From contig JALGPY010000004.1 of the NCBI GenBank assembly GCA_023055425.1, positions 111,021,504 through 111,085,503 of the forward strand: a DNA stretch of 64,000 nucleotides, read 5' to 3'. A model generated the notes under the pieces. That model made no database searches and was not told the origin of the DNA. It saw only the letters and a program-made list of their open reading frames with translations. The stretch is from Linanthus parryae (Eukaryota > Streptophyta > Magnoliopsida > Ericales > Polemoniaceae). Numbering within the stretch: the first letter of the stretch is position 1; every line of letters starts with the position of its first letter. Made by a program: the position numbers and the translations under genes. Shown one piece after another: positions 11,346 through 20,763 of the stretch.

Positions 11346-12078
11346 TTTCAGTTTGTAGTTTGTTTTGTTTGGTTACTTCATGAATGCACTAGTCCCAAAC
11401 AAGAAAGAAGCTGATTGGAAGTTTTCTCGAGTCGTTAATATTTGTGTGAAAAAACACGGGCACCTGGTTTCTTGTCCCAGTTCTAACATATTGGCGATAC
11501 AATTGCTTCTACTTGTGTTATGTACTGTTATGAACATGGAATTCTTGTTATGAGAGTTGTCTTAATTTCAGAAAGTTTTATAGTTCTCCTTTTCTTTTCA
11601 GTCGCGGTGTTTTTTGTGGTCTGCTGCAGCAGTGTAGCTTCACGATGTTTTGGTTAAATTATGCATGCAGTAGTAAGAACATTTCAACTGTTTCCCTTGC
11701 CAGTCTTCATTCAAGTATCGTATCAATTGGTGCTACTTGATTGATTAAGATTATGGATTCGTCAACCCAAACAAATTTCGATCGGTAAGTGTTAGGGAGT
11801 TGGCAAAACTGCTTAAAACCAAATCGGTCCGACTTACATTTCATATGTAAAAATTACAAATTTTATCTAAATATATACAATTGATGTTCCCCAAGTTATT
11901 CATCTTCCATAGAAAATTACTTTATGTTTCCAACTCTAAACATTATACAAACATATATCACAAAAGTAATTGATACACTTTTTCAAGTAAAATTTCACAG
12001 TCAGGTAAAAGTTTTGGCAAAACCGGTCCAGTTCGTGCTCACCCCTGACGTCAATAATGTTGTGGTATTTGATATAAC
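11346..12078. other. Non-coding stretch between FBD remnant and eRF3-like array
   Basis: This is F-box-type 3' flank (matches 45,470-45,720 and 50,340-50,700), then AT-rich DNA. The last part (GTGGTATTTGATATAAC) matches 39,360-39,383, just upstream of the truncated eRF3-like copy, so the eRF3-like duplicon starts before the transposon at 12,079. I see no gene here. Confidence 0.6.
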
Positions 12079-12738
12079 GGCCTCGTTTGGATTTGGGGGT
12101 TAGGTTGAACCGAACCTAACCCCAACCTTAACATCAAACCCGGTCACCGGAAGTGATTACCGGTGGCCGGGTAAAAATAGAGGCGGTGCCCTGCTCAAAT
12201 TGCGCCGGTGACCGGATTGGCATGAATTGGTGGCCTGCTATAGATCACCGGTGGCCGGGTTGGTCTAGCCGGTGGCCGGGTGTTAATATTTTTTTCTCTC
12301 ACTTTGTTTGTTTCATTGGCAGGGAATCATTTACTTCTTTATATTCTTCTCCTTTTGTTTGTTTTGGTAGTCAGGGAATCACAGGAGGGTAGTGAATAAA
12401 TGATTGAAAAATCTATAGCCACCAAACATGTCTTGTGAAGAAAATAGGAAAAAAAAACAAAAAAAAAATAGCCATTCACTGGCCAAATGACCAGGCCACC
12501 GGCCAATTGACCCGGCAACTGGCCAAATGACCCGGCCACCGGAATAGTTTAACCAGTGCCCTGCTTTTGTGCAAGGCCGGGAAATTATTTTAAAAACCAC
12601 CCGGTGACCGGCTAAAACTTATCCGGTCACCGGGAAAAATATACCCCACCCACTATTTCATAAACCCAACCACTAAATCCAAACGACACCGGGTTACGGT
12701 TCAACCAAACCCCAAAACCGTTAAATCCAAACAGGCCC
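12079..12738 (+). mobile_element. Element A copy 1 (TIR element, PIF/Harbinger-like), 660 bp
   Basis: It begins GGCCTCGTTTGGATTT and ends AAATCCAAACAGGCCC, which are inverted repeats. AAC stands on both sides (12,076-12,078 and 12,739-12,741). The unfilled site GATATAACAACTAATC survives at 39,373-39,390, which proves insertion with a 3-bp duplication. A 3-bp duplication and GGCCTNGTTTGG ends fit the PIF/Harbinger (Tourist-like) group, although that group prefers TTA/TAA. The interior carries many CCGGTGACCGG and CCGGTGGCCGG motifs and no transposase. Confidence 0.8.
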
Positions 12739-13193
12739 AACAACTACTCATAAGATACTTTTGTCAAATTTGTTCTTACAAGTTACAACTGAAAAATGAA
12801 AACGTTCCAGGTGAACGGTTGCTTCGTGTTCTCCTTTCAATTTCCCGCGATTAATTTGTCCTCGGTAGAAAATCTGCGAGGCAAGGCATATATGTTAGAA
12901 AATTTAAGCATTTATTGGGTCTAGCCACACAGTATGTGTGCCTTTGTGATTGAGCTAGACCCGATGAATACTTTCTCGGTACATTATTGTCATAGTGTGT
13001 AACATTTTTTAACATAATAATTCTCCCAATAACTTTTAATCGTTCTATTTTCAGTAGTGTAAGGTGCCGGCATTATGGGAATTAATAAGGTGGAAAAAAA
13101 AGAGGAAAAGAGAACGGGCTGAATTGAAAAAGAGTTAAGAGAATTATGGGTGGAAGTGGTATTTAGTGAAACTTTGGGGAGAAGAGAGTTCTC

Positions 13194-13594
13194 TATAAAT
13201 ACGTGGGCAAACTTCGGAGATTGACTACAGAAATACGCAGCAGCAGAAGACGAAGAAGAAGAAGAAGAAGAAGAACGAGCGAACGAAGGAAGAACTTCGT
13301 CTTCAGAAAAAGCTTTATTGTTTCAACTGTAAGTGAAAGTTTGTAACCTTAAATTAGCTGAAAAATCGAAACGTGTTGAACTATTACTGCACAAAATCGC
13401 AGAAATTAGTCAGTACCTCTGCACTGTATTAACTTATTAGTATAAGATTTCAAGGATTAAGGTCTGATAAACCCTAGATCTGGATACTTTTTTACACTGT
13501 TGATGATAAGGTTCCGTCCTGATTTGTGCTGAAACTCTTCCATGTTTTACTGTTTAATCCTAGTTTCTGATGAAACCCTACTGACTCCTTGCAG
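13194..13594 (+). promoter_or_regulatory. Core promoter, 5' leader and leader intron of eRF3-like gene a
   Basis: A TATA box (TCTATAAATA, core 13,194-13,199) is followed about 30 bases on by the probable transcription start and a leader with a (GAA)n run near 13,254-13,275. A leader intron lies at 13,329-13,594, with donor ACT/GTAAGT and acceptor CTTGCAG, just 22 bases before the ATG. Equivalent sites are at 17,911-18,311 (copy b), 22,627-23,027 (copy c) and 52,183-52,754 (copy d). A leader intron is common in highly expressed translation-factor genes, where it often boosts expression. Confidence 0.7.
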
Positions 13595-13616
13595 GGTTTG
13601 AACTTATTTCTTCCCA

Positions 13617-14951
13617 ATGGGTACCCTTACTGAGGACGAATTCAAGTCCCTGCAGCTGAATCCACTTGAAGATATGAAGAAGAGGCACTTGGTTGTCGTG
13701 TTAATCGGCCACGTCGACGCTGGAAAATCCACCACCGGAGGCCAGATCCTCTTCCTCAGCGGCCAAGTCGACGACCGGACAATCAAAAAGTACGAGAAAG
13801 AAGCCAAGGACAAGAACCGAGAAAGCTGGTACATGGCGTACATCATGGACACAAACGAAGAAGAACGAGCCAAAGGAATCACCATCGATGTCGGCAAGGC
13901 CTACTTCGAGACCCAAACCACAAGGTTCACCCTCCTAGACGCCCCGGGCCACAAGAGGTACGTCCCCAATATGATCAGCGGCGCGTCTCAGGCAGACGTT
14001 GGCATCCTCGTGGTATCCGCCCGAAAGGGAGAATTCGAGGCGGGGTACGTTGGCGGGACCCACGAGTACGTCCTACTCGCGAAAACTCTAGGTGTCACGA
14101 AGCTAATTGTGGCCATCAACAAGATGGATGATTCTACTGTGACATGGTCAAAAGAACGGTACGACGAGATTGAGTCGAAGATGAGGCCGTTTTTGAAGTC
14201 CTCGGGGTATAAAGTCGGTAGAGACGTCCACTTTCTTCCGATATCAGGACTTCTCGGCGAAAATATGCAAGCGAGAGTCGGTAGAGGGATTTGTCCGTGG
14301 TGGGACGGTTTCTGCCTCTTTGAAGTCCTGGACTCTGTCGAATCTCCCCCGCGGGACCCGGATGGCCAGTTTAGGCTACCGGTAACGGGAAAGTATAAGG
14401 ACATGGGGAGTCTAGTTCTAATGGGGAAAGTAGAATCCGGAAGTATCCGGAAAGGGGACGATACGATGTTAGTCGTCGGGGCGAAAGTGGTTAATGTCAG
14501 AGTCGAGGCGATATATTGCGGCGAAGATAGTAACGAGGAGGTAATCGCAAGACCCGGCGAGATTCTGAGGATTAGGTTATCAGGGGCTGGGATTGATGAA
14601 TCCGATGTCTTTGCAGGGTCCGTCTTGTGCGGCGTGGGGGACCCGATACGGTTTGCATACGAGTTTACAGCGCAATTAAAGATAGTCGGGCTCAAGGAGA
14701 AATCATTGTTCACTGCAGGCTACCGGGCTGTTCTGCACATTCATTCAGCAACGGAGGACTGCGAGATCGCGAAGATGATGGACCAAGGGGTTGTTTTCGC
14801 GAAGAATGACGACGTAGTGGTGTGTCGCGTGAAGGTGAAAGCTGGGGTATGTGTTGAGAAGTTTAGTGATTTTCCACAGCTGGGAAGGTTCACCATTCGC
14901 GATGAAGGCGACACCATCGCTGTTGGGAAAGTCGTGGATCTATCTGCTTAA
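13617..14951 (+). CDS. eRF3-like GTPase, N-terminally short (copy a)
   Basis: An intronless 444-aa protein of the eRF3/GSPT branch of EF-1alpha-like GTPases, which with eRF1 releases nascent peptides at stop codons. GTPase motifs are present: GHVDAGKS (31-38), the switch I threonine in GITID (89), DAPGH (108-112), NKMD (168-171) and SGL (210-212). Two beta-barrel domains follow, with the C-terminal signature QLGRFTIRDEG (421-431) where eRF3 contacts eRF1. The usual eRF3 N-terminal extension of about 100 residues (poly(A)-binding-protein contacts) is replaced by about 20 residues. The loop after GYVGGT and the one near residue 387 are shorter than in canonical eRF3. Lack of introns in the coding part suggests a retrocopy origin that later used a leader intron. 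The frame is fully open; function is untested. Confidence 0.85.
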   Translation: MGTLTEDEFKSLQLNPLEDMKKRHLVVVLIGHVDAGKSTTGGQILFLSGQVDDRTIKKYEKEAKDKNRESWYMAYIMDTNEEERAKGITIDVGKAYFETQTTRFTLLDAPGHKRYVPNMISGASQADVGILVVSARKGEFEAGYVGGTHEYVLLAKTLGVTKLIVAINKMDDSTVTWSKERYDEIESKMRPFLKSSGYKVGRDVHFLPISGLLGENMQARVGRGICPWWDGFCLFEVLDSVESPPRDPDGQFRLPVTGKYKDMGSLVLMGKVESGSIRKGDDTMLVVGAKVVNVRVEAIYCGEDSNEEVIARPGEILRIRLSGAGIDESDVFAGSVLCGVGDPIRFAYEFTAQLKIVGLKEKSLFTAGYRAVLHIHSATEDCEIAKMMDQGVVFAKNDDVVVCRVKVKAGVCVEKFSDFPQLGRFTIRDEGDTIAVGKVVDLSA

Positions 14952-15144
14952 GCAAGCACCTGGTCTTAGAATACTATTAGCAGGGTATTATGAAACTAGC
15001 TCTTTATTTCATGTCATGAAGTCTAAGAAGTATTTTAGCAAGATATTGATCAATACTGATCCATTATTACAATATATTTAATTTAATAATTTCCAATACA
15101 TGTTCAGCACTGTTTTTGATTCACAGAAAAATGTATATCGATTC
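14952..15144. terminator. 3' flank of eRF3-like gene a, overlapping the antisense exon's 3' flank
   Basis: The region is AT-rich, with AATATATTTAATTTAATAAT near 15,070 as a likely polyadenylation context. Because the antisense UPF0426 exon ends at 15,145, only about 190 bp separate the two convergent stop codons. The same spacing is kept at copies b, c and d. Confidence 0.45.
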
Positions 15145-15327
15145 TCATTCTATCACTATTTGCTGCGGACCTTCATCTACCTCTGACTGGTCTTGTGCAT
15201 TGTTAATAACTTCTTCTGCAAATCCAGATGATTCCACGGTCTTGGCAACCCATTTTCTAAGAGGCTCTTCATTCATGTCAAGTCTCAGAAGTCCCGCAAA
15301 TAGACCCCCCATGAAGGCCACCGGCTC
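15145..15327 (-). pseudogene. Stray last exon of the UPF0426-like gene (unit 1)
   Basis: On the minus strand, an AG acceptor (TTGTTTAG) is followed by a 60-codon exon starting EPVAFMGGLFAGLLRLDMNE and ending QQIVIE and a stop. It is nearly identical to the last exon of the complete gene at 54,333-57,549. The upstream exons are absent from the array, so it cannot make the protein alone. It was carried along as a passenger when the eRF3-like unit was copied. The frame is still open, consistent with recent duplication. Confidence 0.85.
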
Positions 15328-15382
15328 CTAAACAAGTACAAAATAGTAAAAATCAGAGAAATGTCAGCAAAGGAAACACAGT

Positions 15383-16046
15383 GGGCCTATTTGGATTTAA
15401 CGGTTTTGGGGTTTGGTTGAACCGTAACCCGGTGTCGTTTGGATTTAGTGGTTGGGTTTATGAAATAGTGGGTGGGGTATATTTTTCCCGGTGACCGGAT
15501 AAGTTTTAGCCGGTCACCGGGTGGTTTTTAAAATAATTTCCCGGCCTTGCACAAAAGCAGGGCACTGGTTAAACTATTCCGGTGGCCGGGTCATTTGGCC
15601 AGTTGCCGGGTCAATTGGCCGGTGGCCTGGTCATTTGGCCAGTGACTGGCTATTTTTTTTTTTTTTGTTTTTTTTTCCTATTTTCTTCACAAGACATGTT
15701 TGGTGGCTATAGTTTTTTCAATCATTTATTCACTACCCTCCTGTGATTCCCTGACTACCAAAACAAACAAAAGGAGAAGAATATAAAGAAGTAAATGATT
15801 CCCTGCCAATGAAACAAACAAAGTGAGAGAAAAAAATATTAACACCCGGCCACCGGCTAGACCAACCCGGCCACCGGTGATCTATAGCAGGCCACCAATT
15901 CATGCCAATCCGGTCACCGGCGCAATTTGAGCAGGGCACCGCCTCTATTTTTACCCGGCCACCGGTAATCACTTCCGGTGACCGGGTTTGATGTTAAGGT
16001 TGGGGTTAGGTTCGGTTCAACCTAACCCCCAAATCCAAACGAGGCC
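15383..16046 (-). mobile_element. Element A copy 2, inverted orientation (unit 1, left of junction)
   Basis: Reverse complement of the element at 12,079: it starts GGGCCTATTTGGATTTAACG and ends AAATCCAAACGAGGCC. The left flank AGT (15,380-15,382) has its partner AGT not at the right end of this element but, as ACT on the inverted spacer, next to the following element (16,792-16,794). Unit 3 shows the unfilled site CACAGTAACTC at 24,811-24,820, so this element originally inserted between AGT duplicates and the DNA beside it was then inverted. Confidence 0.85.
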
Positions 16047-16794
16047 CATTACACTAAGCTGAGACCAGTCACCATCACCTGCTACTCCACAGTCCACCTG
16101 CACCAAATACACCAACATACTATCTGTCAATACCCCATAGCCATGACCAACTCAATCCCACAACCGACATAAGACCTGAACCATCAACACACCTGAAACA
16201 CCATAGCCAAACAAACCACCTCCAATACACCACCTGAATTCACCTAATACAACCATCAACGTTCATCCTAAACCTCAATTACCTACGACTCACCAACACC
16301 CTGCCAATTCCCCCACCTGTAACAAACCCAGCAAATACCTCCATTTAACCAACTCCAAAACCTGCACCAACAAACCCACCGAGCAACACTCTGCAACCAC
16401 CACAATTTGCCAATAAACCCAGCCAATTTCTCCATGAAAACCGACCACAAACCTCCTGAATCACCACTTCCCTCATCACAGCCTGAAACTCCACCAAACA
16501 CCTCTTACTTCGCACCACAACCAAAACCCAGAAAATCCCGACTGAAACACACCTGGACCACCAACCAACAGTACCACCTTTTTCCTTCGACCAACATACC
16601 CAGCAGCAGCGCAACAAAGCAGAGAGCAGAGAAGGAACATTTTCAGATCGGGGAACTACAAGGTCTTGGCTGTCAAATCGATGGTGGGTGGGTTGGATCG
16701 CCGGTGAAATCACCAATTGGTTTTATTGTATTTTTGACCTTCTCATCAACTTTTGTGCAGTACTTCAATCATCGCTATTTTTACAAGAGTTACT
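16047..16794 (-). repeat. Junction spacer 1, inverted relative to copy 3
   Basis: About 748 bp that is the reverse complement of 24,816-25,559, with a few substitutions. The orientation at 24,816 is ancestral because the start of that sequence continues collinearly from the UPF0426 exon flank and also aligns with 54,560-54,620 behind the fourth eRF3-like gene. It is framed here by two oppositely oriented element A copies. C/A-rich short ORFs run through it, but none looks like a protein gene. Confidence 0.85.
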
Positions 16795-17455
16795 GGCCTC
16801 GTTTGGATTTGGGGGTTAGGTTGAACCGAACCTAACCCCAACCTTAACATCAAACCCGGTCACCGGAAGTGATTACCGGTGGCCGGGTAAAAATAGAGGC
16901 GGTGCCCTGCTCAAATTGCGCCGGTGACCGGATTGGCATGAATTGGTGGCCTGCTATAGATCACCGGTGGCCGGGTTGGTCTAGCCGGTGGCCGGGTGTT
17001 AATATTTTTTTCTCTCACTTTGTTTGTTTCATTGGCAGGGAATCATTTACTTCTTTATATTCTTCTCCTTTTGTTTGTTTTGGTAGTCAGGGAATCACAG
17101 AAGGGTAGTGAATAAATGATTGAAAAAACTATAGCCACCAAACATGTCTTGTGAAGAAAATAGGAAAAAAAAACAAAAAAAAAAATAGCCAGTCACTGGC
17201 CAAATGACCAGGCCACCGGCCAATTGACCCGGCAACTGGCCAAATGACCCGGCCACCGGAATAGTTTAACCAGTGCCCTGCTTTTGTGCAAGGCCGGGAA
17301 ATTATTTTAAAAACCACCCGGTGACCGGCTAAAACTTATCCGGTCACCGGGAAAAATATACCCCACCCACTATTTCATAAACCCAACCACTAAATCCAAA
17401 CGACACCGGGTTACGGTTCAACCAAACCCCAAAACCGTTAAATCCAAACAGGCCC
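16795..17455 (+). mobile_element. Element A copy 3 (start of unit 2)
   Basis: Forward copy with the same termini as the element at 12,079. It is flanked on the left by the inverted spacer and on the right by AACAACTACTC, the same eRF3-like upstream DNA as in unit 1. It shares small differences (ACAGAAGGG in place of ACAGGAGGG; GAAAAAACT in place of GAAAAATCT) with the copy at 21,512 rather than with the copy at 12,079. The two junction copies therefore derive from one another. Confidence 0.85.
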
Positions 17456-18333
17456 AACAACTACTCATAAGATACTTTTGTCAAATTTGTTCTTACAAGT
17501 TACAACTGAAAAATGAAAACGTTCCAGGTGAACGGTTGCTTCGTGTTCTCCTTTCAATTTCCCGCGATTAATTTGTCCTCGGTAGAAAATCTGCGAGGCA
17601 AGGCATATATGTTAGAAAATTTAAGCATTTATTGGGTCTAGCCACACAGTATGTGTGCCTTTGTGATTGAGCTAGACCCGATGAATACTTTCTCGGTACA
17701 TTATTGTCATAGTGTGTAACATTTTTTAACATAATAATTCTCCCAATAACTTTTAATCGTTCTATTTTCAGTAGTGTAAGGTGCCGGCATTATGGGAATT
17801 AATAAGGTGGAAAAAAAAGAGGAAAAGAGAACGGGCTGAATTGAAAAAGAGTTAAGAGAATTATGGGTGGAAGTGGTATTTAGTGAAACTTTGGGGAGAA
17901 GAGAGTTCTCTATAAATACGTGGGCAAACTTCGGAGATTGACTACAGAAATACGCAGCAGCAGAAGACGAAGAAGAAGAAGAAGAAGAAGAACGAGCGAA
18001 CGAAGGAAGAACTTCGTCTTCAGAAAAAGCTTTATTGTTTCAACTGTAAGTGAAAGTTTGTAACCTTAAATTAGCTGAAAAATCGAAACGTGTTGAACTA
18101 TTACTGCACAAAATCGCAGAAATTAGTCAGTACCTCTGCACTGTATTAACTTATTAGTATAAGATTTCAAGGATTAAGGTCTGATAAACCCTAGATCTGG
18201 ATACTTTTTTACACTGTTGATGATAAGGTTCCGTCCTGATTTGTGCTGAAACTCTTCCATGTTTTACTGTTTAATCCTAGTTTCTGATGAAACCCTACTG
18301 ACTCCTTGCAGGGTTTGAACTTATTTCTTCCCA

Positions 18334-19668
18334 ATGGGTACCCTTACTGAGGACGAATTCAAGTCCCTGCAGCTGAATCCACTTGAAGATATGAAGAAGA
18401 GGCACTTGGTTGTCGTGTTAATCGGCCACGTCGACGCTGGAAAATCCACCACCGGAGGCCAGATCCTCTTCCTCAGCGGCCAAGTCGACGACCGGACAAT
18501 CAAAAAGTACGAGAAAGAAGCCAAGGACAAGAACCGAGAAAGCTGGTACATGGCGTACATCATGGACACAAACGAAGAAGAACGAGCCAAAGGAATCACC
18601 ATCGATGTCGGCAAGGCCTACTTCGAGACCCAAACCACAAGGTTCACCCTCCTAGACGCCCCGGGCCACAAGAGGTACGTCCCCAATATGATCAGCGGCG
18701 CGTCTCAGGCAGACGTTGGCATCCTCGTGGTATCCGCCCGAAAGGGAGAATTCGAGGCGGGGTACGTTGGCGGGACCCACGAGTACGTCCTACTCGCGAA
18801 AACTCTAGGTGTCACGAAGCTAATTGTGGCCATCAACAAGATGGATGATTCTACTGTGACATGGTCAAAAGAACGGTACGACGAGATTGAGTCGAAGATG
18901 AGGCCGTTTTTGAAGTCCTCGGGGTATAAAGTCGGTAGAGACGTCCACTTTCTTCCGATATCAGGACTTCTCGGCGAAAATATGCAAGCGAGAGTCGGTA
19001 GAGGGATTTGTCCGTGGTGGGACGGTTTCTGCCTCTTTGAAGTCCTGGACTCTGTCGAATCTCCCCCGCGGGACCCGGATGGCCAGTTTAGGCTACCGGT
19101 AACGGGAAAGTATAAGGACATGGGGAGTCTAGTTCTAATGGGGAAAGTAGAATCCGGAAGTATCCGGAAAGGGGACGATACGATGTTAGTCGTCGGGGCG
19201 AAAGTGGTTAATGTCAGAGTCGAGGCGATATATTGCGGCGAAGATAGTAACGAGGAGGTAATCGCAAGACCCGGCGAGATTCTGAGGATTAGGTTATCAG
19301 GGGCTGGGATTGATGAATCCGATGTCTTTGCAGGGTCCGTCTTGTGCGGCGTGGGGGACCCGATACGGTTTGCATACGAGTTTACAGCGCAATTAAAGAT
19401 AGTCGGGCTCAAGGAGAAATCATTGTTCACTGCAGGCTACCGGGCTGTTCTGCACATTCATTCAGCAACGGAGGACTGCGAGATCGCGAAGATGATGGAC
19501 CAAGGGGTTGTTTTCGCGAAGAATGACGACGTAGTGGTGTGTCGCGTGAAGGTGAAAGCTGGGGTATGTGTTGAGAAGTTTAGTGATTTTCCACAGCTGG
19601 GAAGGTTCACCATTCGCGATGAAGGCGACACCATCGCTGTTGGGAAAGTCGTGGATCTATCTGCTTAA
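18334..19668 (+). CDS. eRF3-like GTPase, N-terminally short (copy b)
   Basis: The 444-aa protein is identical to copy a, with the same promoter, (GAA)n leader and leader intron (18,046-18,311). All GTPase motifs and the C-terminal eRF1-contact signature are intact. As in copy a, residue 151 is Tyr and residue 432 is Asp, both derived states relative to copies c and d. A Tyr next to the position where canonical eRF3 has Arg-Glu-His may alter a surface loop, but no catalytic motif changes. Copies a and b cannot be told apart by protein; only flanking single-base differences distinguish them. Confidence 0.85.
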   Translation: MGTLTEDEFKSLQLNPLEDMKKRHLVVVLIGHVDAGKSTTGGQILFLSGQVDDRTIKKYEKEAKDKNRESWYMAYIMDTNEEERAKGITIDVGKAYFETQTTRFTLLDAPGHKRYVPNMISGASQADVGILVVSARKGEFEAGYVGGTHEYVLLAKTLGVTKLIVAINKMDDSTVTWSKERYDEIESKMRPFLKSSGYKVGRDVHFLPISGLLGENMQARVGRGICPWWDGFCLFEVLDSVESPPRDPDGQFRLPVTGKYKDMGSLVLMGKVESGSIRKGDDTMLVVGAKVVNVRVEAIYCGEDSNEEVIARPGEILRIRLSGAGIDESDVFAGSVLCGVGDPIRFAYEFTAQLKIVGLKEKSLFTAGYRAVLHIHSATEDCEIAKMMDQGVVFAKNDDVVVCRVKVKAGVCVEKFSDFPQLGRFTIRDEGDTIAVGKVVDLSA

Positions 19669-19861
19669 GCAAGCACCTGGTCTTAGAATACTATTAGCAG
19701 GGTATTATGAAACTAGCTCTTTATTTCATGTCATGAAGTCTAAGAAGTATTTTAGCAAGATATTGATCAATACTGATCCATTATTACAATATATTTAATT
19801 TAATAATTTCCAATACATGTTCAGCACTGTTTTTGATTCACAGAAAAATGTATATCGATTC

Positions 19862-20044
19862 TCATTCTATCACTATTTGCTGCGGACCTTCATCTACCTC
19901 TGACTGGTCTTGTGCATTGTTAATAACTTCTTCTGCAAATCCAGATGATTCCACGGTCTTGGCAACCCATTTTCTAAGAGGCTCTTCATTCATGTCAAGT
20001 CTCAGAAGTCCCGCAAATAGACCCCCCATGAAGGCCACCGGCTC
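19862..20044 (-). pseudogene. Stray last exon of the UPF0426-like gene (unit 2)
   Basis: Same as the exon at 15,145-15,327, 4,717 bp further on, with acceptor, 60 codons and stop preserved on the minus strand. No partner exons are nearby. If transcribed from an antisense promoter it would overlap the 3' flank of eRF3-like copy b. Confidence 0.85.
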
Positions 20045-20099
20045 CTAAACAAGTACAAAATAGTAAAAATCAGAGAAATGTCAGCAAAGGAAACACAGT

Positions 20100-20763
20100 G
20101 GGCCTATTTGGATTTAACGGTTTTGGGGTTTGGTTGAACCGTAACCCGGTGTCGTTTGGATTTAGTGGTTGGGTTTATGAAATAGTGGGTGGGGTATATT
20201 TTTCCCGGTGACCGGATAAGTTTTAGCCGGTCACCGGGTGGTTTTTAAAATAATTTCCCGGCCTTGCACAAAAGCAGGGCACTGGTTAAACTATTCCGGT
20301 GGCCGGGTCATTTGGCCAGTTGCCGGGTCAATTGGCCGGTGGCCTGGTCATTTGGCCAGTGACTGGCTATTTTTTTTTTTTTTGTTTTTTTTTCCTATTT
20401 TCTTCACAAGACATGTTTGGTGGCTATAGTTTTTTCAATCATTTATTCACTACCCTCCTGTGATTCCCTGACTACCAAAACAAACAAAAGGAGAAGAATA
20501 TAAAGAAGTAAATGATTCCCTGCCAATGAAACAAACAAAGTGAGAGAAAAAAATATTAACACCCGGCCACCGGCTAGACCAACCCGGCCACCGGTGATCT
20601 ATAGCAGGCCACCAATTCATGCCAATCCGGTCACCGGCGCAATTTGAGCAGGGCACCGCCTCTATTTTTACCCGGCCACCGGTAATCACTTCCGGTGACC
20701 GGGTTTGATGTTAAGGTTGGGGTTAGGTTCGGTTCAACCTAACCCCCAAATCCAAACGAGGCC
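20100..20763 (-). mobile_element. Element A copy 4, inverted orientation (unit 2)
   Basis: Inverted copy matching 15,383-16,046, again with left flank AGT and right flank CATTACAC from the inverted spacer. It is the left arm of the second element A / spacer / element A junction. Confidence 0.85.

Noticed and set aside
12153..12392. 79-codon frame inside element A, present five times
   Set aside because: Encoded by the CCGGTGGCCGG motifs. It has no similarity to a transposase and repeats only because the element does.
13988..14713. 241-codon open frame antisense to eRF3-like copy a (also at 18,705, 23,421 and shorter at 53,483)
   Set aside because: Shadow of the codon bias of the sense gene. 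It has no recognisable domain and is conserved only because the sense sequence is.
15116..15331. 71-codon + strand frame repeated behind each eRF3-like gene
   Set aside because: It is the complement of the UPF0426-like last exon, which has a splice acceptor, a domain match and a complete partner gene.
16407..16835. 142-codon frame in the junction spacer (160 codons in copy 3 on the other strand)
   Set aside because: Low-complexity Pro/Thr/Ser composition, non-ATG start, no domain. In unit 1 it runs into the transposon, and the spacer aligns with intronic DNA.
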